A DNA stretch of 64,000 bases from Rhizobium sp. WYJ-E13. Its GTDB lineage: Bacteria > Pseudomonadota > Alphaproteobacteria > Rhizobiales > Rhizobiaceae. Shown here piece by piece: positions 53,001-61,677 of the stretch. The stretch covers positions 496,001 to 560,000 of the forward strand of contig NZ_CP076854.1 of the NCBI RefSeq assembly GCF_018987265.1, given 5' to 3'. The notes beneath the pieces are model-generated. The model did no database searches. It saw only the letters and a program-made list of their open reading frames with translations, and was not told the DNA's origin. Each line of letters begins with the position of its first letter. Position 1 is the stretch's first letter. The position numbers and the translations under genes are program-made.

Positions 53001-54709
53001 TTCGTTTCCAACTCCTCGTGCTGGAGGAAATCGAAGTCAACGCCTTCGTCGGCCTGCAGCACGTGGGTGTGAAAGAGCTTTGCATAACCGCGCGCCGGCT
53101 CGGGCGTCGATATCGTTTCAAGCTCTGCCATGCGCCGGTCAAATTCACTTTGGTCGATGGCAATATCTATGCGCCGCTCTTTGACGTCGAGGCGGATACG
53201 GTCTCCTGTCCGGACGATCGCCAGCGGTCCGCCGGCTGCCGCTTCCGGGGCAATATGCAGAACGATGGTGCCGAAGGCGGTGCCGCTCATGCGGGCATCG
53301 GAAATGCGCACCATGTCCTTGACGCCCTGCCGGGCAAGTTTGCGCGGGATCGGCAGATAGCCGGCTTCCGGCATGCCTGGCGCCCCCTTCGGCCCGGCAT
53401 TGCGCAAAACGAGAACATCCTCGGCGGTAACATCGAGGTCGTCGCTGTCGATCCGCAAGGTCATGTCCTCAACGGAATCGAAGACGACCGCGCGGCCTTC
53501 ATGCTGCAGCAGATCCTTTGATGCGGCAGACTGCTTGATGATGGCGCCGCGGGGCGCGAGATTGCCATGGAGTACGGCAATCGTGCCGATCGGCTTCAGC
53601 GGTTTTTCTATGGTGCGGATGATCGTCTGGCCGGGCTCGTCCGCCGCAGCATCAATGACCTCGCCGATCGTCTTGCCGCAGACCGTCCGCTGGCTCCCGT
53701 CGATTTCATGGCGCAGTGCTTTCAGCAGCGTCTGCACGCCGCCGGCTTCATGAAACTGTTCCATATAATGCTGGCCGGAAGGCTGGAGATCGACAAGCAG
53801 CGGAATGATCTTGCCGAGCCTGTCGAGTTCGGCCATGTCGAGGCGCAGGCCGAGCCGCCCGGTGATGGCAGCAAGGTGGACGACGGCGTTGGTCGAGCCC
53901 CCCATCGCCTGCAGTGCGACGAGGCCATTGCGGATCGCTGCGGGTGTCAGGATATCGCGTACGGTCGGCGCGTCCGGGTTGGTTGCAAGTCCGGCGGCGA
54001 TGCGGCCGGTCTCTTCGGCGAGCCGCACACGCTCGGATTCGGCTGCCGGAGCCGATCCCGCCCGCGGCACGCAAAGACCCATCACCTCGGTCAGGTTGGC
54101 CATGGTGCTTGCCGTTCCCATGACTGTGCAGGTACCGACCGAACTGGCGAGCTTGTTGTTGACGTCGGTGATTTCTGCTTCATCGATTTCGCCGGCGCGG
54201 AAGCGTCCCCAGAAGCGGCGGCAATCGGTGCAGGCGCCGAGCCGCTCGCCCTTATGGTGGCCGACGGCCATCGGCCCAGTCGGCAGGAAGATCGCCGGGA
54301 TCTCGCTGCTCGCTGCGGCCATGATCTGTGCCGGCAAGGTCTTGTCGCAACCGCCGATGAGGATCACCGCATCCATCGGCTGGGCGCGGATCATCTCTTC
54401 GGTTTCCATCGCCATCAGGTTGCGCAGATACATCGAGGTCGGCGAGGCGAAGCTTTCGTGGATGGAAATAGTCGGAAAAACCATCGGCATGGCGCCCGCC
54501 AGCATGACGCCGCGCTTGGCCGCCTCGATCAGCTGCGGCACATTGCCGTGGCAGGGATTGAAGTCGCTGTAGGTATTGGCAATCCCCACAATCGGGCGAT
54601 CCAGAGCATCGTCCGAATAGCCCATTGCCTTGATGAAGGCCTTTCGCAGGAATAGGGAGAAACCCTGATCGCCGTAACTCGTCAGCTTGCGACGCAGACC
54701 GCTCGACAT
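52997..54709 (-). CDS. IlvD/Edd-family sugar-acid dehydratase
   Basis: A 570-residue dehydratase. Iron-sulfur cysteines are C53 (NPCHGN), C121 (GGCDKT) and C194 (GTCTVMG), with K123 in the carbamylated-lysine position. The pattern fits the pentonate (L-arabonate or D-xylonate) dehydratases, including the Rhizobium leguminosarum enzyme with a [2Fe-2S] cluster, more than the branched-chain amino acid enzyme. ATG 54709 follows AGGGAGGAAC. The locus context (GH39, Gfo/Idh and oligosaccharide importer) favours xylonate or arabonate. Confidence 0.88.
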   Translation of the reverse strand: MSSGLRRKLTSYGDQGFSLFLRKAFIKAMGYSDDALDRPIVGIANTYSDFNPCHGNVPQLIEAAKRGVMLAGAMPMVFPTISIHESFASPTSMYLRNLMAMETEEMIRAQPMDAVILIGGCDKTLPAQIMAAASSEIPAIFLPTGPMAVGHHKGERLGACTDCRRFWGRFRAGEIDEAEITDVNNKLASSVGTCTVMGTASTMANLTEVMGLCVPRAGSAPAAESERVRLAEETGRIAAGLATNPDAPTVRDILTPAAIRNGLVALQAMGGSTNAVVHLAAITGRLGLRLDMAELDRLGKIIPLLVDLQPSGQHYMEQFHEAGGVQTLLKALRHEIDGSQRTVCGKTIGEVIDAAADEPGQTIIRTIEKPLKPIGTIAVLHGNLAPRGAIIKQSAASKDLLQHEGRAVVFDSVEDMTLRIDSDDLDVTAEDVLVLRNAGPKGAPGMPEAGYLPIPRKLARQGVKDMVRISDARMSGTAFGTIVLHIAPEAAAGGPLAIVRTGDRIRLDVKERRIDIAIDQSEFDRRMAELETISTPEPARGYAKLFHTHVLQADEGVDFDFLQHEELETK

Positions 54710-54740
54710 TGTTCCTCCCTCGTCCTCCAAATCGATGCCA

Positions 54741-54768
54741 AGCCTAGTTGGATATGTAAGATTGTCAA
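54741..54768 (-). promoter_or_regulatory. Promoter of the dehydratase operon
   Basis: On the minus strand TTGACA (54768-54763), a 16-bp spacer, then TAGGCT (54746-54741), 32 bp from the ATG at 54709. The same TTATTGACA/16/TAGxxT design occurs upstream of the GH39 gene. Confidence 0.55.
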
Positions 54769-54808
54769 TAAAGAAGATGTGACTGTAGATCTGCCTGTTG
54801 CCGTCGCC

Positions 54809-54820
54809 ATAGAATTCTAT
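54809..54820. promoter_or_regulatory. 12-bp palindrome ATAGAATTCTAT
   Basis: A perfect palindrome in the AT-rich divergent region (54710-54929) between the dehydratase and Gfo/Idh operons. It might be an operator for the GntR regulator encoded at 55983. A second palindrome, TTATCGATAA, lies at 54902-54911. Confidence 0.35.
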
Positions 54821-54901
54821 AGGAAAAACTCAAGATAATTCGCGATATTTTCAGATCTTATCTCAACTTTCGCATTGGCTTTCGGAGAGGTAACGTCTAA
54901 A

Positions 54902-54911
54902 TTATCGATAA
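54902..54911. promoter_or_regulatory. Palindrome TTATCGATAA upstream of the Gfo/Idh gene
   Basis: A perfect 10-bp palindrome placed 19 bp before the ATG at 54930. A near-identical TTGTCGATAA lies at 58555-58564 before the leader ORF of the ABC operon. Shared position near two transcript starts suggests a common regulator. Confidence 0.4.
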
Positions 54912-54929
54912 AATGAGATGGAGCGAAGC

Positions 54930-55955
54930 ATGACGGAGAGTGGGCGAAGGCGAATAGGGGTCATCGGCGCCGGCTGGGTCAGCGAGTATCACCTGCCGGC
55001 CTGGAGGAAGCAGTCGGCCCGTGCTGAGGTCGTCGCGATTGCCGACCCTTCATCGGAAGCCCGGACAGCCAGAAGCAGGCCTTTCGGTATCCTCCGCAAC
55101 TATGCGAGCGCGCAGGATATGCTGACCGAGGAAGTGCTGGATGCCGTCGATATATGTGCCCCGCGTGAGGCCCACGTGGAACTTGTACGACTGGCGGCCA
55201 CGAAGGGCATCGATATTCTCTGCCAGAAGCCCTTGGCGCCCGATTACGATCAGGCGGTCGCCCTCGTTGCCGGTCTGCCCTCATCGATCCGGCTGATGGT
55301 GCATGAGAACTGGCGGTTTCGCGCCTATTACCGCCGGTTGAAGGCGTGGCTGCAGGAGGGTTTTGCCGGCGAGATCAGGCAGGTCCAGTTCGAATTTTTC
55401 TCGAGTGGCATGATTGCCGATACCGAGGGGAACAGGCCGGCGCTCATCCGCCAGCCGTTTTTCCGCAGGCAGCAGCGTCTGCTGGTCATGGAAGTGATGA
55501 TCCATCACCTGGATACGCTTCGCTACCTGCTTGGCGAGATGGAGTTGGTTGCCGCACGGCTCGAGCGCAGCAATGACGATATTATTGCTGAGGATGTCGC
55601 TGCTATCGTTCTGCGCCGTCTGGACGACGGAGTGATCGTCACTGTAAACGCCAATCTCGCAGTGCATGGTGCGCCACCGGCGCCGCGGGATCATTTGCGG
55701 ATCTTTGGTACCCAGGCCACGCTGGAGCTGAATGGAAACCGTCTTTCGGCAAAGGGCAATGTCGCGCGCGTGGAGGAGTTCGATGCCGATGCTGTCTATC
55801 AGGGCGCTTATGATGCAACGATCGCACACTTTCTCGACGGACTGGACGGCCGGGCGGCGATGGAGACGGTGCCCGACGATAATCTGAAGACGCTGGCGCT
55901 GGTCGAAGAGATCTATAGGCTGAGCCGGTTCGACCCCGAATGCAAACCGCGATAA
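54930..55955 (+). CDS. Gfo/Idh/MocA-family oxidoreductase
   Basis: A 341-residue NAD(P)-dependent sugar dehydrogenase-like protein. GVIGAGWVSEYHLPAW is the nucleotide-binding loop, CQKPLAPDYDQA carries the catalytic-region lysine-proline, and HHLDTLRYLLG has the late histidine. ATG 54930 is chosen because GGAG (54920-54923) lies six bases ahead; ATG 54918 lacks a site. It probably oxidises the released sugar (xylose or arabinose) to its lactone, the step before the amidohydrolase and dehydratase encoded on the other strand. Confidence 0.85.
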   Translation: MTESGRRRIGVIGAGWVSEYHLPAWRKQSARAEVVAIADPSSEARTARSRPFGILRNYASAQDMLTEEVLDAVDICAPREAHVELVRLAATKGIDILCQKPLAPDYDQAVALVAGLPSSIRLMVHENWRFRAYYRRLKAWLQEGFAGEIRQVQFEFFSSGMIADTEGNRPALIRQPFFRRQQRLLVMEVMIHHLDTLRYLLGEMELVAARLERSNDDIIAEDVAAIVLRRLDDGVIVTVNANLAVHGAPPAPRDHLRIFGTQATLELNGNRLSAKGNVARVEEFDADAVYQGAYDATIAHFLDGLDGRAAMETVPDDNLKTLALVEEIYRLSRFDPECKPR

Positions 55956-55982
55956 AATGGCCCGCCGCCGGAGGACCTATTC

Positions 55983-56654
55983 ATGCAGACGCTCAATGAT
56001 ATCAGTGAAGACGAGATCGAACACGACGATCTGAGCATTGCGCGGGCGCTCGAAGAAGACATCATCTTCGGGCGGCTGGCGCCCGGCACGCGTCTGACTG
56101 AGGACACGCTGCTCGCGCGCTTCCACGTCACGCGACATTTCGCTCGTCAAGCGATCGTCCAGTTGGAGACGATGGGCATCGTCGTGCGCGAGCGCAACAA
56201 GGGCGCCACTGTGCGCTCGCTGACGCCGCGGCAGGTGCAGGAGATCTATGACGTGCGCGAACTGCTCCAAAGGCAGGCCGCACTCTGGATTCCGCTACCG
56301 GCGCCCGACGAGCTGATCGCGGAATTGACGGCCCTGCATGAGGAGCATGGCCGGCACGTGGAAGCCGGCTATCTTCGCGGTGTGCACGAGACGAACGACA
56401 GGTTCCACCTGACGCTCTTCAGCGCCTGCGGCAACTCCCATCTCGTCCAGTCGATCGAACTTTATATGCGCCTCAGCCTGCCGGTGCGCGCCAACTCGAT
56501 GTCGAGCAAGGAATCGCTGCGGATTTCGCACGAGCATCACCGGTTGATGATCGAGATGCTGAAGGGCAGGGATAACTGGGTTCTGGCCCAGCTCTGCGTC
56601 GATCACCTGCAGCCGAGCAAGAAGCGCTATCTCGCGTATGTGAGCGAACACTGA
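55983..56654 (+). CDS. GntR-family regulator (FCD type) of the xylo-oligosaccharide locus
   Basis: A 223-residue regulator. The winged helix (residues about 15-80) includes LLARFHVTRHFARQAIVQLETMGIV. The FCD domain includes VHETNDRFHLTLFSACGN and ISHEHHRLMIEML, with metal-type histidines. It starts 27 bp after the oxidoreductase, so it is made with it. It is a candidate to bind the palindromes in both divergent promoter regions (54710-54929 and 58323-58700). Confidence 0.86.
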   Translation: MQTLNDISEDEIEHDDLSIARALEEDIIFGRLAPGTRLTEDTLLARFHVTRHFARQAIVQLETMGIVVRERNKGATVRSLTPRQVQEIYDVRELLQRQAALWIPLPAPDELIAELTALHEEHGRHVEAGYLRGVHETNDRFHLTLFSACGNSHLVQSIELYMRLSLPVRANSMSSKESLRISHEHHRLMIEMLKGRDNWVLAQLCVDHLQPSKKRYLAYVSEH

Positions 56655-56674
56655 GGCTGTTATTCGAAAGGTCA

Positions 56675-56703
56675 GGGAGCGCAATTTGGAGGATTGCGCT
56701 CCC
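56675..56703. terminator. Bidirectional hairpin between GntR and GH39 genes
   Basis: A perfect 11-bp stem, GGGAGCGCAAT paired with ATTGCGCTCCC, and a 7-base loop TTGGAGG. It lies in the 63-bp gap between convergent stop codons, so it can end both transcripts. No long T-run. Confidence 0.65.
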
Positions 56704-56717
56704 ACTGGCCTGCCGTC

Positions 56718-58322
56718 TCACCAGTCCAGGCGCAGGAGAGACACGCCTTGACGCGGCAGGGAGAAATGCAGATCGACCTTGCCGTCCTTGACGGAAATCG
56801 CGGCCTTTTCGTCGATCTGTACGAGCTTTCCGGAGGCTTCGAGTTTGGCGTAATCGGCGCCCTGCGGATCCTGCGGCTTGCCCATTTCCTTCCAGACGCG
56901 GAAGGAGTTGGAATGTTGCTCATCCATCCGGAAGTGCTTGAGCGAGGCCGGTCGGTTGTCCCAGCCGTCGATGGAGAGGCTGACATTGGCAGCGGGGCCT
57001 GCCTCGTCGTCGTCATGATAGTGCCAGACGAGAACCGAGACACCCTTGTCGTCGCGGGTCGCCACAACATTGACGTCGGGCTTGTCGCGAACGCCGTGGC
57101 TCATGATGTCCTCGATATCGCGGCGATAATCGCTTTCTGATTCGAGCCATTCGCCGCCGAGTTTGCCGAGCATGCGGAAGCCGTTCAGCACGGCCTTGTC
57201 GACGCCGTTCGTCGCCAGATCCCGGAAGCCGTCGAAATAGGGCTGGTCATCGAAGAGGAAGGCCCAGGTAACCGCGCCCTCGATCTCGATATTGGCGCGA
57301 CGCGACAGTTCATAGGTACGGATCATGCTCTCGACGACATAGACGCTGTAGAGCGGGCCGTTGCGATAGCCGTTTTGCGGATGAACGCGAGCCGAGCAGG
57401 CGGCGCACCCTTCAGGGTCCGATTCGCCGATGACGACGGGCAGATGCCGCAATTCCGGGAACTCGTTGATGATGGCGAGATTGGTCTCGATGTCTCGCAA
57501 CTGCTTGTGCAGGCCCATGCGCACATGACCATCGAAGATGACCGGATTTCCCTTGGCATGGAAGGCGATGAAATCGAGTGGCGGCTTGCTTTCGACGACG
57601 TGGCGCAGGAAGGCGCGGAGAAAGGTCTGTGCCTTCTCATTGGCAAAAGCGCCGCAGGTGTGTGGTCCGCCTACGCGCGCCTTGGGCATGGCGCGCTTTA
57701 CGGCGCGAGCACTCGCATCGTACATGGCGCAGAATTCCGGGATCGTGCCGGTCCAGTAATGGCCGTCGGGCTCGTTCCAGACTTCCCAAGGCCACGAGGA
57801 AACGACGTCCTCGCCGTAGCGATCGGCCAGATGCCTCGCCCAGGCCTCGATCAGGTCGCCCCATTTCTTCAAGTCTTTCGGCGGGGCGGTCCAGCCGGTG
57901 GTGATCGTTGCGTAACGGTCGGCCGGCTCCCAATGATGCTTGTAGGGACCGTCGAAATCGGAAAGCGCTTCCGGCGTGAAGCCGATCTGGATCAGCGGGA
58001 TGTTGCCGGCTTCGACATAGGTGTCGAAGATCTGGTCGATGATCGTCCAGTCATAGACGGGATTGCCGTTGGCATCCTCTGTATAAGCATTGGTCGAGCC
58101 CCATTTCAGCGCTGGCTTGCCGTCGCCGCTCGTCAATAGATTATGCGCGCGGATGCGCGGCGCAACGGGGCTGAGCTCCGTCAGCTCTTTCAGGAGCTTC
58201 TTGCCATGCGGGGAATAGGTGTAGTTCGGCTCGTCATAACCGAACCAGTTCCACAGCGGCTTGTAAGGCCCTGTCGGCTTGCTGGCGTGAACGTTGATGG
58301 TCACGTCATAGGAACTCGTCAT
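56718..58322 (-). CDS. Glycoside hydrolase family 39-like beta-xylosidase
   Basis: A 534-residue intracellular glycosidase with no signal peptide. The acid/base glutamate is E184 in WNEPD and the probable nucleophile is E300 in VIGESDPEG, the spacing seen in clan GH-A family 39 (beta-xylosidases and alpha-L-iduronidases). The C-terminal region (about 430-534) is a beta-sandwich. ATG 58322 follows AAGAGGAA; a GTG at 58346 behind GGGAGGAGG would add eight residues and is also credible. It likely cleaves imported xylo-oligosaccharides or a related disaccharide. Confidence 0.82.
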   Translation of the reverse strand: MTSSYDVTINVHASKPTGPYKPLWNWFGYDEPNYTYSPHGKKLLKELTELSPVAPRIRAHNLLTSGDGKPALKWGSTNAYTEDANGNPVYDWTIIDQIFDTYVEAGNIPLIQIGFTPEALSDFDGPYKHHWEPADRYATITTGWTAPPKDLKKWGDLIEAWARHLADRYGEDVVSSWPWEVWNEPDGHYWTGTIPEFCAMYDASARAVKRAMPKARVGGPHTCGAFANEKAQTFLRAFLRHVVESKPPLDFIAFHAKGNPVIFDGHVRMGLHKQLRDIETNLAIINEFPELRHLPVVIGESDPEGCAACSARVHPQNGYRNGPLYSVYVVESMIRTYELSRRANIEIEGAVTWAFLFDDQPYFDGFRDLATNGVDKAVLNGFRMLGKLGGEWLESESDYRRDIEDIMSHGVRDKPDVNVVATRDDKGVSVLVWHYHDDDEAGPAANVSLSIDGWDNRPASLKHFRMDEQHSNSFRVWKEMGKPQDPQGADYAKLEASGKLVQIDEKAAISVKDGKVDLHFSLPRQGVSLLRLDW

Positions 58323-58428
58323 CGTCTTTTCCTCTTGAACGGTCACGCCTCAGCCTCCTCCCGAAGGCCAACCGACCAATATGGTGATGAGGTGCGGCTG
58401 TCTTGGGAGGGTGCCGCGCTCGTCGCAA

Positions 58429-58456
58429 AAGCTATGCGAAATGACCATTTTGTCAA
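58429..58456 (-). promoter_or_regulatory. Promoter of the GH39 gene
   Basis: On the minus strand TTGACA (58456-58451), a 16-bp spacer, then TAGCTT (58434-58429), about 107 bp from ATG 58322. It has the same -35, spacer length and TAG-type -10 as the dehydratase promoter at 54741-54768, suggesting joint control. Confidence 0.5.
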
Positions 58457-58599
58457 TAATATAAAAAGTCGCGCTTGCGAGGCGGTTAGAAAATGCCGAT
58501 AATTCCAAGTGTTTTTAGCATTCTAAAAATTACCTGTTGCCGTTTGGCGAAAAATTGTCGATAAATGCTGTGGCGAAGCTGAACGTTTGGAGGAGGCAT

Positions 58600-58650
58600 A
58601 TGGATCTCTCGATCCCTATGCAGACGCTGTCGCCGGAACGCGATCGATAA
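58600..58650 (+). CDS. Sixteen-codon leader peptide upstream of the ABC operon
   Basis: ATG 58600 stands behind GGAGGAGG (58589-58596 area), the strongest ribosome site in this region. It encodes MDLSIPMQTLSPERDR and stops with TAA at 58648. It is in a different frame from the binding-protein gene, which begins 50 bases later. It is too small for an enzyme. It may couple translation, regulate the operon, or be a relic of a former start. There is no run of a single amino acid as in attenuators. Confidence 0.5.
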   Translation: MDLSIPMQTLSPERDR

Positions 58651-58700
58651 CGGATTACAGGAAGCGCCCGCTCGCGCGGGCCGAGGAGGAGGAGCGTCCG

Positions 58701-60602
58701 ATGAAGTTCCCTAGATTTGCAGTGATTGCCCTATTGTCTCTCGCCGCCCTCCCTGCCTATGCGCAGGATTTCATTGCCGGTATTCCGCGCAACGAAACGC
58801 TGATCATTCAGGGCACGCCGCAACAGAATGCAGACTGGTTCAACGTGTGGGCGCCGGGTGGCGGCGGTGCTGCCAATGTCAACGGCCTGCAGCAACTGAC
58901 GACCGACACGCTGTGGTTCATCAATCCTGAAGGCGGCCCTGATGCATGGCAGAATGCCCTGGCCACCGAGCCTCCAGCCTATAATGCCGATTTCACTCAG
59001 ATGACGGTGAAGCTGCGCAATGGCATCTACTGGAGCGACGGTGTCGAATTCACCAGCGACGATGTGGTCTATACGGTGAAGACGCAGATCGACCATCCCG
59101 GCATGTCCTGGAGCGCGCCCTTTACCGTCAATGTCGCCAGCGTTGAAAATCCCGATCCGCAGACGGTCGTCTTCCATCTGAAGAAACCCAATTCGCGCTT
59201 CCACACGCTGTTTACCGTGCGCTGGAACGCCGCCTGGATCATGCCGAAACATGTTTTCGAAAAGGCCGGCGATCCGCTGTCGTTCAAGAACAACCCGCCG
59301 GTCTCGCTAGGCGCCTATGTGCTGCAGAGCTACGACAAGGGCGGCAACTGGACGATTTGGAAACTGCGCGACGACTGGCAGCGCACCTCGATCGGCATGG
59401 CCGCCAAGGAGCCGCCGCAGGTCAAGTATGTCGTCTATCGTGCCGCCGGAAATCCCGAGGCTCGCGTCATCGAGCAGCGCAATCACAATCTCGATGTGAT
59501 CAACGACATGGCGCCCGAGGGCATGTTTGCGATGATGCGCGACAGCAAGAGCGTCGCCTCCTGGCTGAAGGGCTTCCCCTTCGCCCATCCCGATCCGACC
59601 CTGCCGTCTGTGCTGCTCAACACGAAGAAAGCGCCCTTCGACAACAAGGATGTCCGGTGGGCGCTGGCGCTGATGATCGATATCCGCGCAGTGGCGTTGG
59701 GTTCTTACCGTGGCGCTGCCAATCTTGCTGCCCTTGCCACGCCGCCGACGGGTTCGGCGCCCGATGATTATTATGCGCCGATGCAGGATTGGCTCACCAA
59801 TTTCGAGCTCGATACGGGCAGCCGCAAGATCAAGCCCTATGACCCCAACATCTCCGCCCAGATCGCTACCATGGTCCGCGGCCAGTGGGGCGATCAGATC
59901 CCGACCGATCCGAAACAGCTTCAGCGCACCTTCGGCTTCGGCTGGTGGAAGCAGGACGTTCAGGCCGCAGGCGAACTCTTACAGAAGGCGGGCTTCAAGA
60001 AGAGCGGCAAACAATGGCTGAAGCCTGACGGTACGCCGTTTACAATCCGCCTGCAGGTGGAAGGCGACGCCATCCCGACACTGGCGCGTGCCGGCACGGT
60101 CATCGCCCAGCAGTGGAGCCAGAACGGCATCGCCACAAAGGTGGATGTTGCCGGTCCGACCAACGGCCAGCGCCTGAGCACCGGCGATTACGAAGCGGCG
60201 ATCTACTGGAGCATCGAAACCTGGGGTGGTCATCCGGATCTGTCCTTCTTCCTGGACAGCTACCATTCGGAGTTTATCAAGCCGCTCGGCCAGATCCAGC
60301 CGCCGCGCAACCTTCAGCGCTGGCAGGATCCGCGCCTCGATCAGATCATCGCGAAGAACCGATCCATTGCCTTCGATTCTCCTGACGTCACGAAGGTCGG
60401 CCAGGATTTCCTGAAGCTCGCCGTCGAGGAGATGCCGATGATCCCGCTGATGGCCTATAACAAGTTCGCTCCGTTCGACACGACCTACTGGACCAACTAT
60501 CCGAGCGCTGAGAACCCCTATTCGGCTTCGGGGCCGAACTGGTCGAACATTCGTTACATGGTCGTCGGCCTGAAGGCCAACCCGGACGCTCCCAAGAACT
60601 GA
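58701..60602 (+). CDS. Oligopeptide/oligosaccharide ABC transporter binding protein
   Basis: A 633-residue SBP_bac_5-family receptor. Signal peptide MKFPRFAVIALLSLAALPAYA, mature start AQDFIAG. Further features are WSDGVEFTSDDVVYTVK and SIETWGGHPDLSFFLD. ATG 58701 follows AGGAGGAGCG; a longer in-frame reading from 58587 lacks a signal peptide and runs over the leader ORF. Several members of this family in soil bacteria bind plant oligosaccharides rather than peptides, which fits the glycosidase and sugar-acid genes beside it. Confidence 0.88.
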   Translation: MKFPRFAVIALLSLAALPAYAQDFIAGIPRNETLIIQGTPQQNADWFNVWAPGGGGAANVNGLQQLTTDTLWFINPEGGPDAWQNALATEPPAYNADFTQMTVKLRNGIYWSDGVEFTSDDVVYTVKTQIDHPGMSWSAPFTVNVASVENPDPQTVVFHLKKPNSRFHTLFTVRWNAAWIMPKHVFEKAGDPLSFKNNPPVSLGAYVLQSYDKGGNWTIWKLRDDWQRTSIGMAAKEPPQVKYVVYRAAGNPEARVIEQRNHNLDVINDMAPEGMFAMMRDSKSVASWLKGFPFAHPDPTLPSVLLNTKKAPFDNKDVRWALALMIDIRAVALGSYRGAANLAALATPPTGSAPDDYYAPMQDWLTNFELDTGSRKIKPYDPNISAQIATMVRGQWGDQIPTDPKQLQRTFGFGWWKQDVQAAGELLQKAGFKKSGKQWLKPDGTPFTIRLQVEGDAIPTLARAGTVIAQQWSQNGIATKVDVAGPTNGQRLSTGDYEAAIYWSIETWGGHPDLSFFLDSYHSEFIKPLGQIQPPRNLQRWQDPRLDQIIAKNRSIAFDSPDVTKVGQDFLKLAVEEMPMIPLMAYNKFAPFDTTYWTNYPSAENPYSASGPNWSNIRYMVVGLKANPDAPKN

Positions 60603-60621
60603 CAGCGTCGACCTGCGGAGT

Positions 60622-60637
60622 GGCCGGGCAGCCGGCC
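60622..60637 (+). other. Intercistronic hairpin after the binding-protein gene
   Basis: GGCCGG (60622-60627), loop GCAG, CCGGCC (60632-60637), inside the 65-bp gap before the permease gene. It parallels the agpA-agpB hairpin and probably favours a higher level of binding-protein mRNA. Confidence 0.5.
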
Positions 60638-60667
60638 GCCCCTTTCTGCTATTGGAGGGTGGATGCC

Positions 60668-61672
60668 ATGAATGGCTTTCTGATCTATGCGGGCAAGCGT
60701 TTCCTGCAGTTCCTTTTCGTCGTTATTACCGGCATCACGCTTGCGTTTCTGATCGCACATTTCTCGCCGGTCGATCCGGTGGAGCAGACCGTGTCGCTGC
60801 TGACGAGCTTCGGCTCGACCGATCCGCAGGCGGTCGAAATCCTGCGCCAGTCGCTGCGGGAGCTCTATGGAACGGGCGGCCCGCTTCTCGATCAGTATTT
60901 CACGTTCTGGGGGCGGGTGTTGACTGGCGATTTCGGTCCCTCGCTGTCCTCCTTCCCGACGCCTGTCATGACCGTGATCGGCCGCGCCTTGCCTTGGACT
61001 GTCGGCCTTCTGACGCTCGCGACCATCATCGCCTGGATCATCGGCAACCTGCTCGGCGCGCTTGCCGGCTATTTCCGAAACAGCCGGCTGCTCAAGCTCG
61101 CCGGCATCGTCATCATGGCGCTGCAGCCGATCCCGACCTACATTATCGGCCTCAGTCTCGTCATTCTCTTCGGTTTCATCTGGCCGATCCTGCCGATCAG
61201 TGACGGCGCCCAGGTCAACCTTGCGCCGGCCTTCAACTGGGCCTTCATCAGCTCGGTGATCGAGCACGGCATCCTGCCGGCGCTGACCCTGGTGCTCGTG
61301 GGTATCGGCGGCTGGTTCATCTCCATGCGCTCGCTCGTCTCCAACATCGTCACCGACGACCATGTTATTTATGCCGAGCTTGGTGGCGTGCGCTCAAGCC
61401 GCATCTTTTCGCACTATGTGGCCCGCAACGCCATGCTGCCGCAGGTCACGGGCCTGGCACTCAGCCTCGGCAATGTCTTCGGCGGCGCCGTCATCGTCGA
61501 ATTCGTCTTCAATTACCCTGGTATCGGCAAGCTCCTGATCTCGGGCATCTATTCTGGCGATTACAGCCTGGTGCTCGGCGTGACGACCATTGCCATCATT
61601 GCCGTCGCGTCCGCCGTCTTCGTGATCGACATCATCTACCCGCTGATCGATCCGCGCGTGAAACTGGGATAA
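60668..61672 (+). CDS. ABC transporter permease, OppB/DppB type
   Basis: A 334-residue permease with about six helices. ATG 60668 (MNGFLIYAGKRFLQFLF) follows TTGGAGGGTGG; the earlier in-frame reading is upstream of that site and rejected. HVIYAELGGVRSSRIFSHYVARN-like EAA loop (residues about 230-255) contacts the ATPases. It is followed by the partner permease after 5 bp. Confidence 0.9.
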   Translation: MNGFLIYAGKRFLQFLFVVITGITLAFLIAHFSPVDPVEQTVSLLTSFGSTDPQAVEILRQSLRELYGTGGPLLDQYFTFWGRVLTGDFGPSLSSFPTPVMTVIGRALPWTVGLLTLATIIAWIIGNLLGALAGYFRNSRLLKLAGIVIMALQPIPTYIIGLSLVILFGFIWPILPISDGAQVNLAPAFNWAFISSVIEHGILPALTLVLVGIGGWFISMRSLVSNIVTDDHVIYAELGGVRSSRIFSHYVARNAMLPQVTGLALSLGNVFGGAVIVEFVFNYPGIGKLLISGIYSGDYSLVLGVTTIAIIAVASAVFVIDIIYPLIDPRVKLG

Positions 61673-61677
61673 GTGCG

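Larger units (their letters stand above)
58323..58700. promoter_or_regulatory. Divergent promoter and leader region, GH39 versus oligosaccharide ABC operon
   Basis: This 378-bp stretch contains a leftward promoter (58429-58456), an imperfect inverted repeat (TTAGAAAATGC 58486-58496 with GCATTCTAA 58518-58526), CCTGTTGCCGT (58533-58543) also found at 54794-54804, TTGTCGATAA (58555-58564) and a 16-codon leader ORF (58600-58650). It is AT-rich up to about 58580. Confidence 0.6.
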
